Below are positions 45,003 to 55,387 of a stretch of DNA of 64,000 nt, piece after piece. Each line of letters opens with the position of its first letter. Position 1 is the first letter of the stretch. Both the position numbers and the translations under genes were made by a program. The notes under the pieces were generated by a model. It was not told the DNA's origin. It worked only from the letters and a program-made list of their open reading frames with translations, and ran no database searches. Where the stretch lies: NCBI GenBank assembly GCA_030704615.1, contig CM060733.1, positions 52,700,001 through 52,764,000 on the forward strand, written 5' to 3'. Origin of the DNA: Takakia lepidozioides. Lineage: Eukaryota; Streptophyta; Takakiopsida; Takakiales; Takakiaceae.

Positions 45003-45559
45003 CCCCTCTACAGTGCGCTGCTGTCACCCCTACGGCTCCTGTTGGTCTCAGTCTGTGCAAAAATTAAGGGTACCCTACAGATCCCGTATAAGTGTCTAAG
45101 TCCCCGACAGTCCTCTAACACTACCATGTTAAAGTCACCCATCAAGATCCAACTATCCAGGTTAGGTTTATCTTTCATTTTAGTGTCTATAGTTGTCCAG
45201 AATTGTGCCTTGTCATATAGAGCCTGTATTGTTAGGGAGATTGATAGCACAAAATTGAGCTCTCCCCGGGATCCATGAATCCTCCGCTATCATAAGGGCA
45301 TGGATGGAGGGAGAGAGGAGGAGGGCTGTGCCCCCCCATTTGTGCCTGACGAAGTGGGTTTCCATAGAGATAGATTGCTAGGCCACAGCTGGTCGGACAG
45401 ATCCAAAAAAAATTGGGGACTTAGTTTATGCTCTTGAATTGCTACTATAACGTTCTGATGCAACATCGGGCTGAGCCAAGATCGCAGCCTGACTCTTTTG
45501 AGGGAGTCTGACCCTTGGCCCAACCCACGAATATTCCACGAGTCTAGGCTAACTAGCAT
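45003..45559 (-). pseudogene. LINE ORF2 endonuclease part, truncated
   Basis: The ORF starts at an ATG at 45559 with 'MLVSLDSWNIRGLG' (the N-W-N-like start of apurinic-type endonucleases), then 'VRLRSWLSPMLHQNVIVAIQEHKL' and, after stops near 45290, 'AQFWTTIDTKMKD' with 'SWILMGDFNMV' containing the catalytic G-D-F-N. It is cut off at about 45003 by the GGCTGTGAC array, so reverse transcriptase is lost. Its start overlaps the end of ORF1 by 11 bases (45549-45559). Confidence 0.8.
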
Positions 45560-45792
45560 TGTAGGGGATCGCTAGGGCTAGAGTGTTACTCACGTTTGAT
45601 GGCCGTGGAGGATCAAAATAGAATTTGGCTCTTTTGTCTGAAGGGAGCAGGCAGTTGACCCATTGAAATCCAATGGGGGGTTTAGGGGTTTGTTTCTTTA
45701 TCATCATCATGATGACCATATGGTTGTGGTTTGGCTGGTGTGTGGCTATGAATTGACATGCGTTTGGCTTGATGGCTGAGATAGAAACTATT
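45549..45792 (-). pseudogene. C-terminal end of LINE ORF1, left of the CACTA insertion
   Basis: If the CACTA (45793-52102) and one ATT copy are removed, the ORF1 frame that enters from 52106 continues open for about 80 codons to a TAG at 45549-45551. In the sequence as it stands this piece has no start of its own. The end of ORF1 overlaps the ORF2 start. Confidence 0.8.
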
Positions 45793-45823
45793 CACTACAA
45801 CAGATGAGCATTTTTATGACTGC
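45793..45823 (+). repeat. CACTA left terminal inverted repeat
   Basis: Begins CACTACAACAGATGAGCA and continues to TGACTGC; pairs with 52072-52102. Confidence 0.92.
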
Positions 45824-46160
45824 ACATATGACTATTTTTTCAGTCCTACATAAGTTCATGACTACATCACTCTGTAGTGAAAAAAACCCTGTCATAGCGA
45901 CTAGTCTTTAGGACTGCATTTTGCAAGTCATAGCCATGACTACGTGCGTGGCACCTGGAGTCATGCATAAGAGAGTGATGTAGTTACAACTCTATGACTT
46001 ACATACGACTAACTATATGACTACATTGTCTGATGAGCGTTGCCTACATGGAGAGGCTTTAGAGGAACACGTGCACCACTACGCAAGCGACACGTCACGA
46101 CACCTGTTGCACTTCAGATGTGACATGTGGCACTTAGACATAATACATGACTAGCATATA
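45824..46160. repeat. CACTA left subterminal repeats
   Basis: TGACTAC/TGACTRY words in both orientations occur at about 45827, 45851, 45931, 45959, 45990 and 46018. They match the right subterminal region at 51800-52070. Confidence 0.75.
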
Positions 46161-46654
46161 TGGCAGGGTTTATGCCACGTGTCATCAAGAATGTCTCTGA
46201 AAATAATTTAATAGTTATATTTGTAATTTTAAATTCTTAAATTTATATTTTATTTTTGAAAACAGGGGATAGCAGCTTGAAATTTTTTAAATGGTATTAT
46301 TGTTTAATTTAATAATGTTATACAAAATAAAAATAGATTAAATGATTTAAATTCTTCATTACATGGTGAAATTCTGATATAAAAACAGAATGGACCCCTC
46401 TTGCATACTAGCAACCACAAGGACATTCACAATAGACAAGTACAGGGGAATACACGCCGTGTAAATTATATTACAAAAATCCAAATGAGACCAATGTCCC
46501 AATGGACACCTCAAAGGCCACAAGGTCCAAAAATCCATGCCTGAAAAGGTCCAGTAAGCAAAAAATAAGCAAGCCCACACATGGGCTGAATTGTTGTAAT
46601 ACTAGTTTGTTCTGGTGCTACTAGAATCAAGGACCCTGTTAAACAGTGCAATAC

Positions 46655-47360
46655 TTACGGCCGATTTGATAAGAGGGAAAAACAGGGTGAAATGTGTTGA
46701 AGAAGGTGCCTTGATTAACAGTGCCTGATTTGATCAATTGTGCCGTTGCTGCTGCGGCTTCCAGTTGACCATCTACCCATGCAGGTTTCTTGTACCTATC
46801 CTTCCACAGGGAATCATAGGTAATATGGAGCTTGAAATCCGGCCCTCTTGGATGAATCTGGACCCACACATCTATCCTTGCTCCTTCAGCTATCCATGCC
46901 CCTGCACAAATCATGCATACATCCTCGTCTTGCTGCTAGCAGCTGACAATGATAGCCTAGAATTGCTTGAGCAAACACCCCAACCCTACTTATCACACTA
47001 GTTCCTATGCTGACTTGCGTCTGCTTCCAACAGGCATTCACCTTTTGCCTCGATTGTTCCACCATTGACTGAGGTCGGGAACGTATTCATCCTAGAGCTT
47101 CTCCTCGAGTCTCTGTTATCTATTTATTGATACTTTACTGTCGACCACATTGGCAGTAACATGTCAAAATCACTCCAAAACTACAATAGATCCACCAACG
47201 AGCTAACTTGCAGAATTCAACATTAAAATTTAGGGACGACTCTGATAGCAGAGGAAAACAAGGTGAAATATGTTGAAGAATGTACCTTCATTAGCAGCGC
47301 CTTGTTTTATGAATTGTGTTGTTGTCGCTGCTGTTTCTAGTTGACCATCTACCCACTTGT
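46655..47360. repeat. ~0.6-kb block of the CACTA, copy 1 and start of copy 2
   Basis: The block starts near 46660 with 'gataagagggaaaaacaggg' and runs to about 47240, where a second start ('gatagcagaggaaaacaagg') begins and is cut by PPR sequence near 47360. On the minus strand 46914-46700 encodes 'WVQIHPRGPDFKLHITYDSL' and 'KKPAWVDGQLEAAAATAQLI', which I cannot assign to a family. The same segment recurs at 49165-49350 and 50776-50950. Confidence 0.8.
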
Positions 47361-49150
47361 AGCCGCTGTGAGCTATTGAAGAAGGTGCCCCCTTCCCCCA
47401 TCATTTGATCATAGGTCTCCATACCATGTCCCTGCTCTGCATACCCTACAAGCATCGTGTTCCATGACACCACATCTTGTTCAGCCATAGTGTTGAAAAC
47501 TCCCTTTGCATCCTTAATGCACCCACATTTCACATACATGTCCACCAGGGCAGTGTTCAGAATGATATCTGGTACAATTCCAGCTTTGATGATGTCACCA
47601 TGGACCTCTTTCCCCTTTTCTAGAGGTCCTAGGCTTGCACACGCATTGCAAACACAAACAAACGTGATGTGGTTGGGCTTCACCCCCTCGCGCAACATTT
47701 GCTCATAGGTCTCCAAAGCATTCCTACCACACCCATGCTTGGTAAATCCTGCCAACATTATATTCCACGTGATCAAAGATCATTGAGACATTCTGTTGAA
47801 AACTTCATGAGCATGCATGCATGATGTTCCTGCACTTAACATACATGTTTGCTCCTGCACCCACATTTTGCATACATGTCCACCAGGGTATTGTTCAAAA
47901 TGACATTTGGTACAATTCCAGCCCTGATGATGTCGCCATGGACCTCTTTGCAAGCCATGTTCCAGAGCTGCCATGGCTGTGTTCAGAATGACATTTGGTA
48001 CAATTCCAGCTTTGATGATGTCACCATTCACCTCTTTGCCCTTTTCCAGGGCTGCCAAGCTTGCACAAGCATTGCGAGTGCACACAAACGTGATGTGGTC
48101 AGGCTTCACCACTTCGCACATCATTTGCTCATATGTCTCCAAAGCCTCCATCCCGCGCCCCTGTTGTGCATTCACTGCGAGCATCGCACTCCACGACACC
48201 ACATTTCGTTCAGCCATATTGTTGATCACTCCCTTTGCATCCTCGATGCTCCCACATTTGGCATACATGTCCACTAGGGCAGTGTTCAGGATCACATCTA
48301 GTACGATTCCAGCTCTGACGATGTCACCATGCACCTCTTTGCCCATTTCCAGGGCTGCCAGGGTTGCACACGCACTGCAAACGCACACAAACGTGATGTG
48401 GTCGGGCTTCATCCTTTCACACATCATTTGCTCATACGTCTCCAAAGCCTACATCCCGCGCCCCTGCTGTGTATACCCTGCGAGCATTGCACTCCATGAC
48501 GCCACATTTCGTTCAGCCATATTGTTGAACACTCCCTTTGCATCCTCGATGCTCCCACATTTGGCATACATGTCCACCAGGGCAGTGTTCAAGATCACAT
48601 CTGGTACGATTCCAGCTCTGACGATGTCACCATGCACCTCTTTGCCCTTTTCCAAGGCTGCCAGGCTTGCACACGCACTGCAAATGCACACAAACGTGAT
48701 GTGGTCGGCCTTCACCCCTTCCCCCATCATTTGCTCATAGGTCTCCTAAGCATTCATACCACACCCATGCTTGGTAAATCCTCCCAACATTATATTCCAC
48801 GTGATCAAAGATCATTGAGGCATTCTGTTGAACACTTGGTGAGCATCCATGATGCTCCCGCACTTAACATACATGTTGACAAGGGTGTTGAGGAGAAAAA
48901 CATTTGGCATGAATCCACTTTGGATAATGTGAGTTTGCACCTGCTTTTCAGCTTCCAGGCCTTTCACCTTGATGCACTTATGCAAGAGACAGACATACGT
49001 ATCTGAATCTGCTGAAATGCCTCCTTGGTTTAAAGTCTGTAGAGCCTCTGTCAGTCTGCCTGCCTCACAAAGCATCTTCACATGCCCATAAGTGCCAGAA
49101 GAGACATTGTGGACTCCCTCTCTTGATCCGCTTCCAGAAGCTGTGGTCAC
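47291..49150 (-). pseudogene. PPR gene copy inside the CACTA, several stops
   Basis: One continuous reading frame from 49150 to 47291 keeps the PPR pattern throughout and is interrupted only by substitutions to stop codons and a small rearrangement. The N-terminus ('LNQGGISADSDTYVCLLHKC') matches the PPR gene at 21481. The repeats 'NTALVDMYAKCGSIEDAKGV' and 'HITFVCVCSACATLAALEMG' recur several times. Stops include CGA to TGA after MPQ (near 48819) and after MSQ (near 47779), TTG to TAG near 48750 and GAG to TAG near 48448. The order of modules is partly duplicated, and no E/DYW end is present. It is an inactive captured copy. Confidence 0.85.
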
Positions 49151-49159
49151 GGTTCAGGT

Positions 49160-49650
49160 GCTTGGTTTTATCAACTGTGCCGCTACAGCTGCTGCCTTCA
49201 GTTGACCATCTACCCATGCAGGTTTCTTGTGGCTATTGATCCACAATGAATCATAGGTAATTTTGTGCTTGAAATCTGGCCCTCTTGGAAGAATCTGTAC
49301 CCACTCTCTATCCCTGCTTCTTCAGCTATCCATGCGTCTGCACAAATCATGCATTCATCCTTGCCTTGCTGCTAGTAGCTGACAATAACAGCCTAGACAC
49401 CCAACTCAGCTTATGACCCTAGTTCCTATGTTGAATTGCGTCGTTACTCTCTGTAATCTAACAGACATTCACCTTTTTGCCTCGATTGTCTCACCGTTAA
49501 TTGGGGTCACAAAAGTATCCATTCCACAGCTTCTCCTCATCTCTGTTACATACTTTCCTGTTGTCACATTGGCAGTATCATGTCAAACTTGCTGCAAACT
49601 AGATTCACTCAACTAGCTAACTTGCAGAATTCAACATGGAAATTTAGGGC
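49160..49650. repeat. ~0.6-kb block of the CACTA, copy 3
   Basis: Homologous to 46730-47240, including 'tccagttgaccatctaccca' and the following coding-like stretch on the minus strand. It lies directly on the 5' side of the captured PPR copy, so the PPR is framed by block copies. Confidence 0.75.
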
Positions 49651-49701
49651 CGATTCTGTGATTGGAAAGAGAACCCAGAGGGATGGAATGGAAGCAGCAG
49701 C

Positions 49702-50700
49702 ATGGGTGTGTCTCTGATGCATCAACAGATAGCGGTCAGACCAAGTTCTATGGCCCAAACCCAGAGTGAGCACAATGGCTTTGTAAGGCCAATGCCTACA
49801 GGGCATATTCAATACTACAATGAGGATACGCAAGCAGCAGATACCATGTGCAAATCAAAAAACAACAAAGGTGGTGAAGGTGCGCAACCTGCCAAAGAGA
49901 GGGCGGAGTTGAGGAAGGATGAAGCAACTACAGACATTGGGAAATGCTCTGATGCGGGCAGAAGGGAAGACCCAGGCCCTGTCGGGGTTCAGCTGGCAGA
50001 AGAACAAGCTGCTGACAGCAACAACATGGAAGCAGAGTGGATACAAATTGATTTTGACAAACCTGAGTCCATCAGACAAGGCATCAGAAGGCCCAAACAA
50101 AGAACACTGTGCAAAATCTGTAATAACATCATCACACACTAACCCAACATGGGTCTTGGCAAACTTTCAGCAAAGCTGAAGCAATCACAGAAGCAAAAAA
50201 AGGGGCAGGACCTCAAGGGAAGATGTATGGAGTACCTTTTGCAGTGATCAATGAGTACGTGGAAGGAGGAGAAGCTTACCCACTGCCAAGCACGGAGTAC
50301 ATGATGCAACCAACAGCACAAGTATCATGTCAGTTTACTCATAATGAGTGGAGGCACTGGATGAGTTGGACGAGATATACCATATTAGTGATCACACTCC
50401 AATAAGACTACAACAACACCCCACATCAACATGTTGACACGGGAAAGTGCAAAGAAGGCCAAAATAGGGGATGGGATGCCTATTCTGCAGAAATCCAACC
50501 AAGACATCAATGATTTAGGGCAAAAACATGGATTTGGTGAAGAAGAATGCATTGGCATGGACAACATCTACAGCTCAACAGGGTTTGAGCGCCAACCAGA
50601 GATATTCATGGGAGAGGGTGACAAAAGCGAGGAAGAAGCCAAAACACAAAGCCTTGACGCATTCACTGAAGACTGGGCAGACAAACAGATAAGAGAAGAC
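49702..50700 (+). other. Plus-strand open stretches inside the CACTA, possible LINE-derived cargo
   Basis: Frames 49702-50142 (146 aa) and 50431-50748 (105 aa) are rich in Gln, Glu and Lys. Near 50370-50410 another frame reads 'LDEIYHISDHTPIRL', resembling the S-D-H motif at the end of LINE endonucleases. This suggests captured LINE sequence, but frames are broken and the identification is weak. Confidence 0.35.
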
Positions 50701-51310
50701 AGCTCGCAAGAAACGGATAAGAGGGAAAAACAGGGTGAAATGTACTGAAGGAGGTGCCTTCAGTAGAAGTGCCTGACCTTATCAATTGTGCCGCTGGTGC
50801 TGCCACTTCCAGTTGACCATCTACCCATGTAGGTTTCTTGTAGCTATCCTTCCACAGGGAATCATAGGTAATGTGGAGTTTGAAATCCAGCCCTCTTGGA
50901 TGAATCTAGACCCACACTCTATCCCTGCTCCTTCAGCTAGCCATGCCTCTGACAGCCTAGAATTCTACCAGCAAACACCCCAACCATACTGGTGTGGAGT
51001 TCTTCCCCAAAACACCCCAACCCTACTTATCACAATCTGAAATGCATCTGCTTCTCTCTGTAGTCCAACAGGCATTCGCCTTTTTGTCTCCATTGTCCCA
51101 CCATTGACTAGGGTCGGAAAGTGTTCACCCCAAAGCTTCTCCTCACCTCTATTATATGTTTTTGGATACTTCCATGTTGCCACACTGGCAGTAACTTGCC
51201 AAAGTCACTCCAAACCACCACAGATCTACCCAACGACCTAACTTACAGAATTCAATATGCATCTTGCGGCCGAGTCTGATGAGAGGGCAACACAGGCTGA
51301 AATAGGTTGA
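50701..51310. repeat. ~0.6-kb block of the CACTA, copy 4 and start of copy 5
   Basis: Starts 'gataagagggaaaaacaggg' at about 50718, as in copy 1, and continues to about 51270, where 'gatgagagggcaacacaggc' begins another unit. Unit length is ~560-590 bases. Confidence 0.8.
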
Positions 51311-51799
51311 AGAAGAAGGTGCCCTACCACATTGTCCTTGACCTGTCCTGACCCATGGAGGATTTGACTGACCATCAACCTAAAAGGACCTCTTGTGTGT
51401 GCTGCTTGTGTCTGTAGTCAGGTAATGTCGGATTGGTCTGTGAGATCGAACCACTACGGCGTAGCTGAGTAGTCAGAGATTGAAACACGGCTGCTAAGAC
51501 CAAGTTGACTCTCCCAAGAACGGCGAGCTCGCTTCTCCTCGTCTCCTCTTCTCCTCCTCTTCTCCTTTGTGCATCATTTGCTCAACGCCTCCATCCCACG
51601 CCCCTGCATATCCTGCTATCATCGCGTTCCATCCCTGGCTATGTGGTGTGGCGCAAGAGACAAAAAAACGCCAAGTCCCAGCCCTCCTTTTTGTTCACGA
51701 TTACCCTAATTGGCAACCTTATTAGCAACTTTTTAACTTTTTTAAACCTAATGGGCAACCTTATTTGCATTATATGTGCCTTCAAAATGACACGTGTAG
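51311..51799. other. Right internal part of the CACTA, no gene
   Basis: Short mixed sequence including a piece with 'catcatttgctcaacgcctc', which is PPR-derived (minus strand of the 'LETYEQMM' region). No open gene. Confidence 0.4.
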
Positions 51800-52071
51800 T
51801 GATGTAGTCATATAAATAGAGCTGTGAAACCATCTTCAGTCATGGAGTCATAAGATTCCATGAAACGTTGTCCACGTGTAGTCAAACATATCACACTAGT
51901 CATATAAACCATCCCTGTCATCATGGTCAACAATGTTTGACCAATGCTCCCTAACTTTCCGGAGTCATGTAGTGATATCCATTACTACAAAGTCATAAAA
52001 CTATGACTGCAATGCATTTTAGCGCTCTGTAGTCATCTACCTAGTGCAGTTTTTATGACTCCGCCAAAGCC
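51800..52071. repeat. CACTA right subterminal repeats
   Basis: At least eight AGTCATA/TATGACT words occur between 51803 and 52065, in both orientations, mirroring the left side. Confidence 0.75.
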
Positions 52072-52102
52072 GTAGTCCTAAAAACGCTCATCTCTTGTAG
52101 TG
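52072..52102 (-). repeat. CACTA right terminal inverted repeat
   Basis: Read on the minus strand it begins CACTACAAGAGATGAGCG. It is followed by ATT at 52103-52105, the target duplication. Confidence 0.92.
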
Positions 52103-54044
52103 ATTCTGGCTTGTGTGCTTAGATAATCTGTAGACGGGTGTAGTTGAAATGGTGGTATGGACCTGGTGGGTATATGGTCACATGAAAAGGGAAGCTCTAA
52201 GGCGAGTGGCAGATTTATTGTCGGGATTTTCCTGCAACCCGATTTGGCACTGTTGCCCTTGCAGCATAGCAACCAGCATCTTTTAGAATTGAGCTTGTCT
52301 ATGTAGAAGATAAAATAGGGTGCAGGGGGAAGAAGAACCTGGGTCGATACTTTTCTTGGCTCCATTGGAGATGGGCCTGATGCTGGTATAGGTAGTTCCT
52401 GGGTTGATCCTTCGAAGGGGGGACTGTTGGCAGAACGTTGGGGCTGACTTATGAGCTCCTGATTTGTGTTGGTAGCTAGCTCAAAGATCTGTGTGGCCGG
52501 ATCTGGGCTTCCCGAACTTGCTGATGCACTTGATGAAGAAGATTGTACTTGTGCTCCATACAGGTGATCCCTTGTTCTCTGCAGGTCCCCTTTGTGGTTT
52601 TCCTCGTCAACTTTTGCCTCCAAAATAGCCTCCAGTATTGAAAAAGCATTTGCAAGTGTATCTCTGAATCTGGGCTTGAGCCTGGTGGTCCCTCTCGGCT
52701 CTGCCAAAATACTTTTCTTGACCCAAATTGCTCCCGTGGGTGGTGGGACCATGTAAATGTCGGCTTTCTCCATCAGCGCTAGGATATGCACTACTGGGTT
52801 GCAGCTGAGCCCCGAGAAATTTTCCAGAAATGAGTCCCAAAAGACTTTTGTGGTTCCAGTTAGGTGATAGTGAGGTAGGAAGGACAGCAAAAAATCATGG
52901 ATATTCTTCCTAAGCATACTTTCTGGGCAGGTGCTGGGAGGGCAATTGGCAATAAAATGTTGGACATCCTGAACACTAATCCACAGTGAAGCAAAATCCT
53001 CCCATGCCGATTCTGTGACAAGAAGGGACTGTGGGGGTCCCTTTCTGAACACTAACGGAGTTATGCATGAGGCCCTGGGGACGTCTTCAGTGTTGATGTC
53101 CGAGGAGCAACGGAGAGCCAAGTGTGGGAATGACTTGATACCTCTAAAGATTTTTGCTATTGCCGAATGGCTGGCGATCCCAGTGAGGATTGTGGAACTT
53201 GACGGTGGCACGTTGGGGAGGATACTGGAGTCTGCCAGAGGAGGAGTTGGAGAAGGCAGTGCCTCCTGCATTGGGATCCATTTTCCTTTGGAACTCCATG
53301 AGGTCTTTTTTGGGGAGTTTGATGCTTCCACCCTCATCGGATCAAAGTGATGCCTTAGCTCTTTGTTAATTTTGAGTGAGGGACTGATGCTGCTAGGTTG
53401 TGTTTCTTCCACCCCGGCTGGCCCTTGCACGTGGAGCAGATCTGTTGGAGAGAAGTCCCTTGGCTGTTTACTCCTTGCCAATCGGCAGAGGGGCCTTGTG
53501 GAGAGGTTGCTTCATACCTGTTGGCCGATGGGGGGGTGTTCTGGTGGTTCTTGACACCTGATCTTCTTCTTTTTCCTGCTTTACATTCCGCCCTGATGTG
53601 GCCTAGCTTCCCACAGTTGAAGCATGCTTGCGATGATGTATCTTCAATGAGTCTGATGGTGTAGTAGTTGCCTTCTTTGTCAATGGGCAGCCTGACATAA
53701 GGCAGAAGAACAGCCTCATTGGGCATCATTAATACAAATTTTGCACTGCCTGAGTCATTCACTCTCGATGCAATGGTTCCAGATCTCCAGGCCGCTATAT
53801 CCGGGAGGTTGGGAAGATATTGATCTGGAATGAAGGGGACTGATATGATTCTGGGTCCCCATAATTTCCCATTCCGGTTGCCCATGGTTTTTGACCAAGG
53901 GAGGATATTGACATTGAATCCATTCAGGTGAGGATTAAAATTGAGGGCCTGTGCTGCTGCTACCTGGTTTTCGAATGCAATCGAGAAAAAACCCCTTCCC
54001 ATATAGTGGCAGAAGTGTTGCTTTAGCGCCCCTGGTCCCCCCAA
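52103..54044 (-). pseudogene. LINE ORF1: DUF4283-like domain, CCHC knuckle and long C-terminal region
   Basis: From the right: 'FCHYMGRGFFSIAFENQ' and 'NGFNVNILPWSK' form a DUF4283-like nucleic-acid-binding domain, followed by 'AVLLPYVRLPIDKEGNYYTI' and a zinc knuckle 'CFNCGKLGHIRAEC' (near 53600). A frameshift near 53410 leads into a second frame (53481-52078) of about 460 aa, Ser/Pro-rich with a helical middle. This domain order is typical of plant LINE ORF1 proteins, which coat element RNA. The ORF lacks its start: a stop lies directly upstream of 54044, so the 5' end is truncated or mutated. The CACTA inserted at its 3' end adds a few false codons and a stop. Confidence 0.8.
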
Positions 54045-54105
54045 GTGGCAAAGCGCCTAGTCCCGGACATGGGCTCTGCCCACCTTTTTCCCCGGAAAGT
54101 GTACT

Positions 54106-54540
54106 AGTCCATGGTGACATCGTCAAAGCTGGAATTGTACCAGATGTCATCCTGAACACTGCACTGGTGGACATGTATGCAAAATGTGGGTGCATTAAGG
54201 ATGAGAAGGGAGTTTTCAGCACTATGGCTGAACGAGATGTGGTGTAGTGGAACGCGATGCTTGCAGGGTGTGCACAGCAGAGCGCGGGATGGAGGCCTTG
54301 GAGACCTATGAGCAAATGATGGGGGAAGGGGTGAAGCCCGATCACATCACGTTTGTGTGCGTTTGCAGTGCCTGTGCAAGCCTGGCAGCCCTGGAAAAGG
54401 GCAAAGAGGTGCATGGTTGCATCGCCAAAGCTGGAATTGTACCAGATGTGATTATGAACAATACCCTCGTGGACATGTATGCCAAATGTGGGAGCATTGA
54501 GGATGCGGAGGGAGTGTTCAACAGTATGAACGTGTCTCCA
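54106..54540 (+). pseudogene. PPR pseudogene piece, upstream of the nucleoside hydrolase exons
   Basis: Begins in mid-motif at the LINE boundary ('VHGDIVKAGIVPDVILNTAL') and continues 'MYAKCGCIKDEKGVF', a stop at about 54245, then a shifted frame 'LETYEQMMGEGVKPDHITF' and 'NNTLVDMYAKCGSIEDAEGV'. It ends abruptly near 54535. The CACTA copy is closely similar. With the piece at 55388-57375 it probably formed one gene. Confidence 0.8.
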
Positions 54541-54799
54541 TTCTATAGCCTGGTTTTAATGGACTGAATTACTTGGATAAAGGAATCAACGGGTTGTACC
54601 TGCTATGCCCATTGATAAAAGCCGGCATCAGCCGTGCTGAAGGCAGCCCATTACCACTGAAAGGTACTTTCTTCCCCCCCCCACCACCCTTGTTCCTCTC
54701 CCTCTCTAATTCTCAAAATGCCTAGCTCTCATTGATTCTGATTTTGTTGGTGCTCATTATGCAAAAAGGATTCTGCTGATGCTTGTCATTTTGTTGTAG

Positions 54800-55233
54800 G
54801 CCATTAAAAAAGACCCAACTTTTGCTAAGACTGTGGCTCAATTGGTGGTGCTTGGGGGCTCCTTTTTCGCAAGTGGAAATGTTAATCCTGCTGCTGAAGC
54901 CAATGTGAGTTTATCTTGTGGTGGCTCCCCTTCCATCCCTTATCTTCCAGATGAACAGAACATACAAATAGAAATACTTGTCACCTCTTTCCTTGCTGTC
55001 TTTTTACCCTCTTTGAGTTCCTCATGTTTCATCTCAGGTCCTACTTTTTGTGCGAGGCATCAACTTGTTCAACAGCAATAATATTAGGTTATGGATTTAA
55101 CTTCATAATACCACTGTCTGAATGCCAATTCTGCAGATTTATGGTGACCCTGAAGCGGCAGACATCACATTCACCAGTGGTGCAGACACTGTCGTGATTG
55201 GCATAAATTTGACCACTCAGGTGATTTCCACTG
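54800..55233 (+). pseudogene. Two exons of a nucleoside hydrolase (URH-type) within the PPR locus
   Basis: Exon A (54800-54904) follows an AG acceptor and encodes 'AIKKDPTFAKTVAQLVVLGG' and 'GNVNPAAEAN', then a GTGAGT donor. Exon B (55137-55233) encodes 'IYGDPEAADITFTSGADTVV' and 'GINLTTQV', then a GTAAGT donor. Both are in frame with matched phase and have no stops. The blocks 'VVLGG.FF..GNVNPAAEANI.GDPEAAD' are specific to inosine-uridine nucleoside ribohydrolases, which split ribonucleosides to base and ribose in plant purine and pyrimidine salvage. The N-terminal calcium-binding DxDxxxDD part and the C-terminal exons are absent. It is a captured or rearranged gene fragment, flanked on both sides by PPR sequence. 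Confidence 0.85.
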
Positions 55234-55387
55234 GTAAGTTCTTCGAGTTTATTGGGTTTTAAGGATGTTTTTGTGTGAATTTTTGCATACTCCGGCGGAA
55301 GAACTTTGAGTGGTTGAAGCACTCTTCCTCTTTGGTGTGGTTGTTCTCTATCTTCCCTCCACAACCTCCCCTGTGTCTCTATGTGTA

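Larger units (their letters stand above)
45793..52102. mobile_element. Non-autonomous CACTA (CMC/EnSpm) transposon, 6310 bp, with captured PPR gene
   Basis: The left end starts CACTACAACAGATGAGC and the right end, reversed, CACTACAAGAGATGAGC; the match runs ~31 bases with 4 differences. Both sides are flanked by the 3-base repeat ATT (45790-45792, 52103-52105), the target duplication size of CACTA elements. The outer 250-300 bases on each side are full of TATGACTAC/AGTCATA words, like the subterminal transposase-binding repeats of EnSpm. No transposase was found inside. The cargo is a ~0.6-kb repeated block, a PPR gene copy (-), and a plus-strand stretch with LINE-like sequence. The insertion splits LINE ORF1 precisely. 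Confidence 0.92.

Noticed and set aside
47849-48740. Long plus-strand ORFs (142 and 255 aa) opposite the captured PPR
   Set aside because: They are antisense shadows of repeated PPR motifs on the minus strand.
53355-54044. Host CCHC zinc-knuckle gene
   Set aside because: The DUF4283-like domain plus knuckle, followed by a second ORF with an endonuclease start once the CACTA is removed, identifies it as LINE ORF1.
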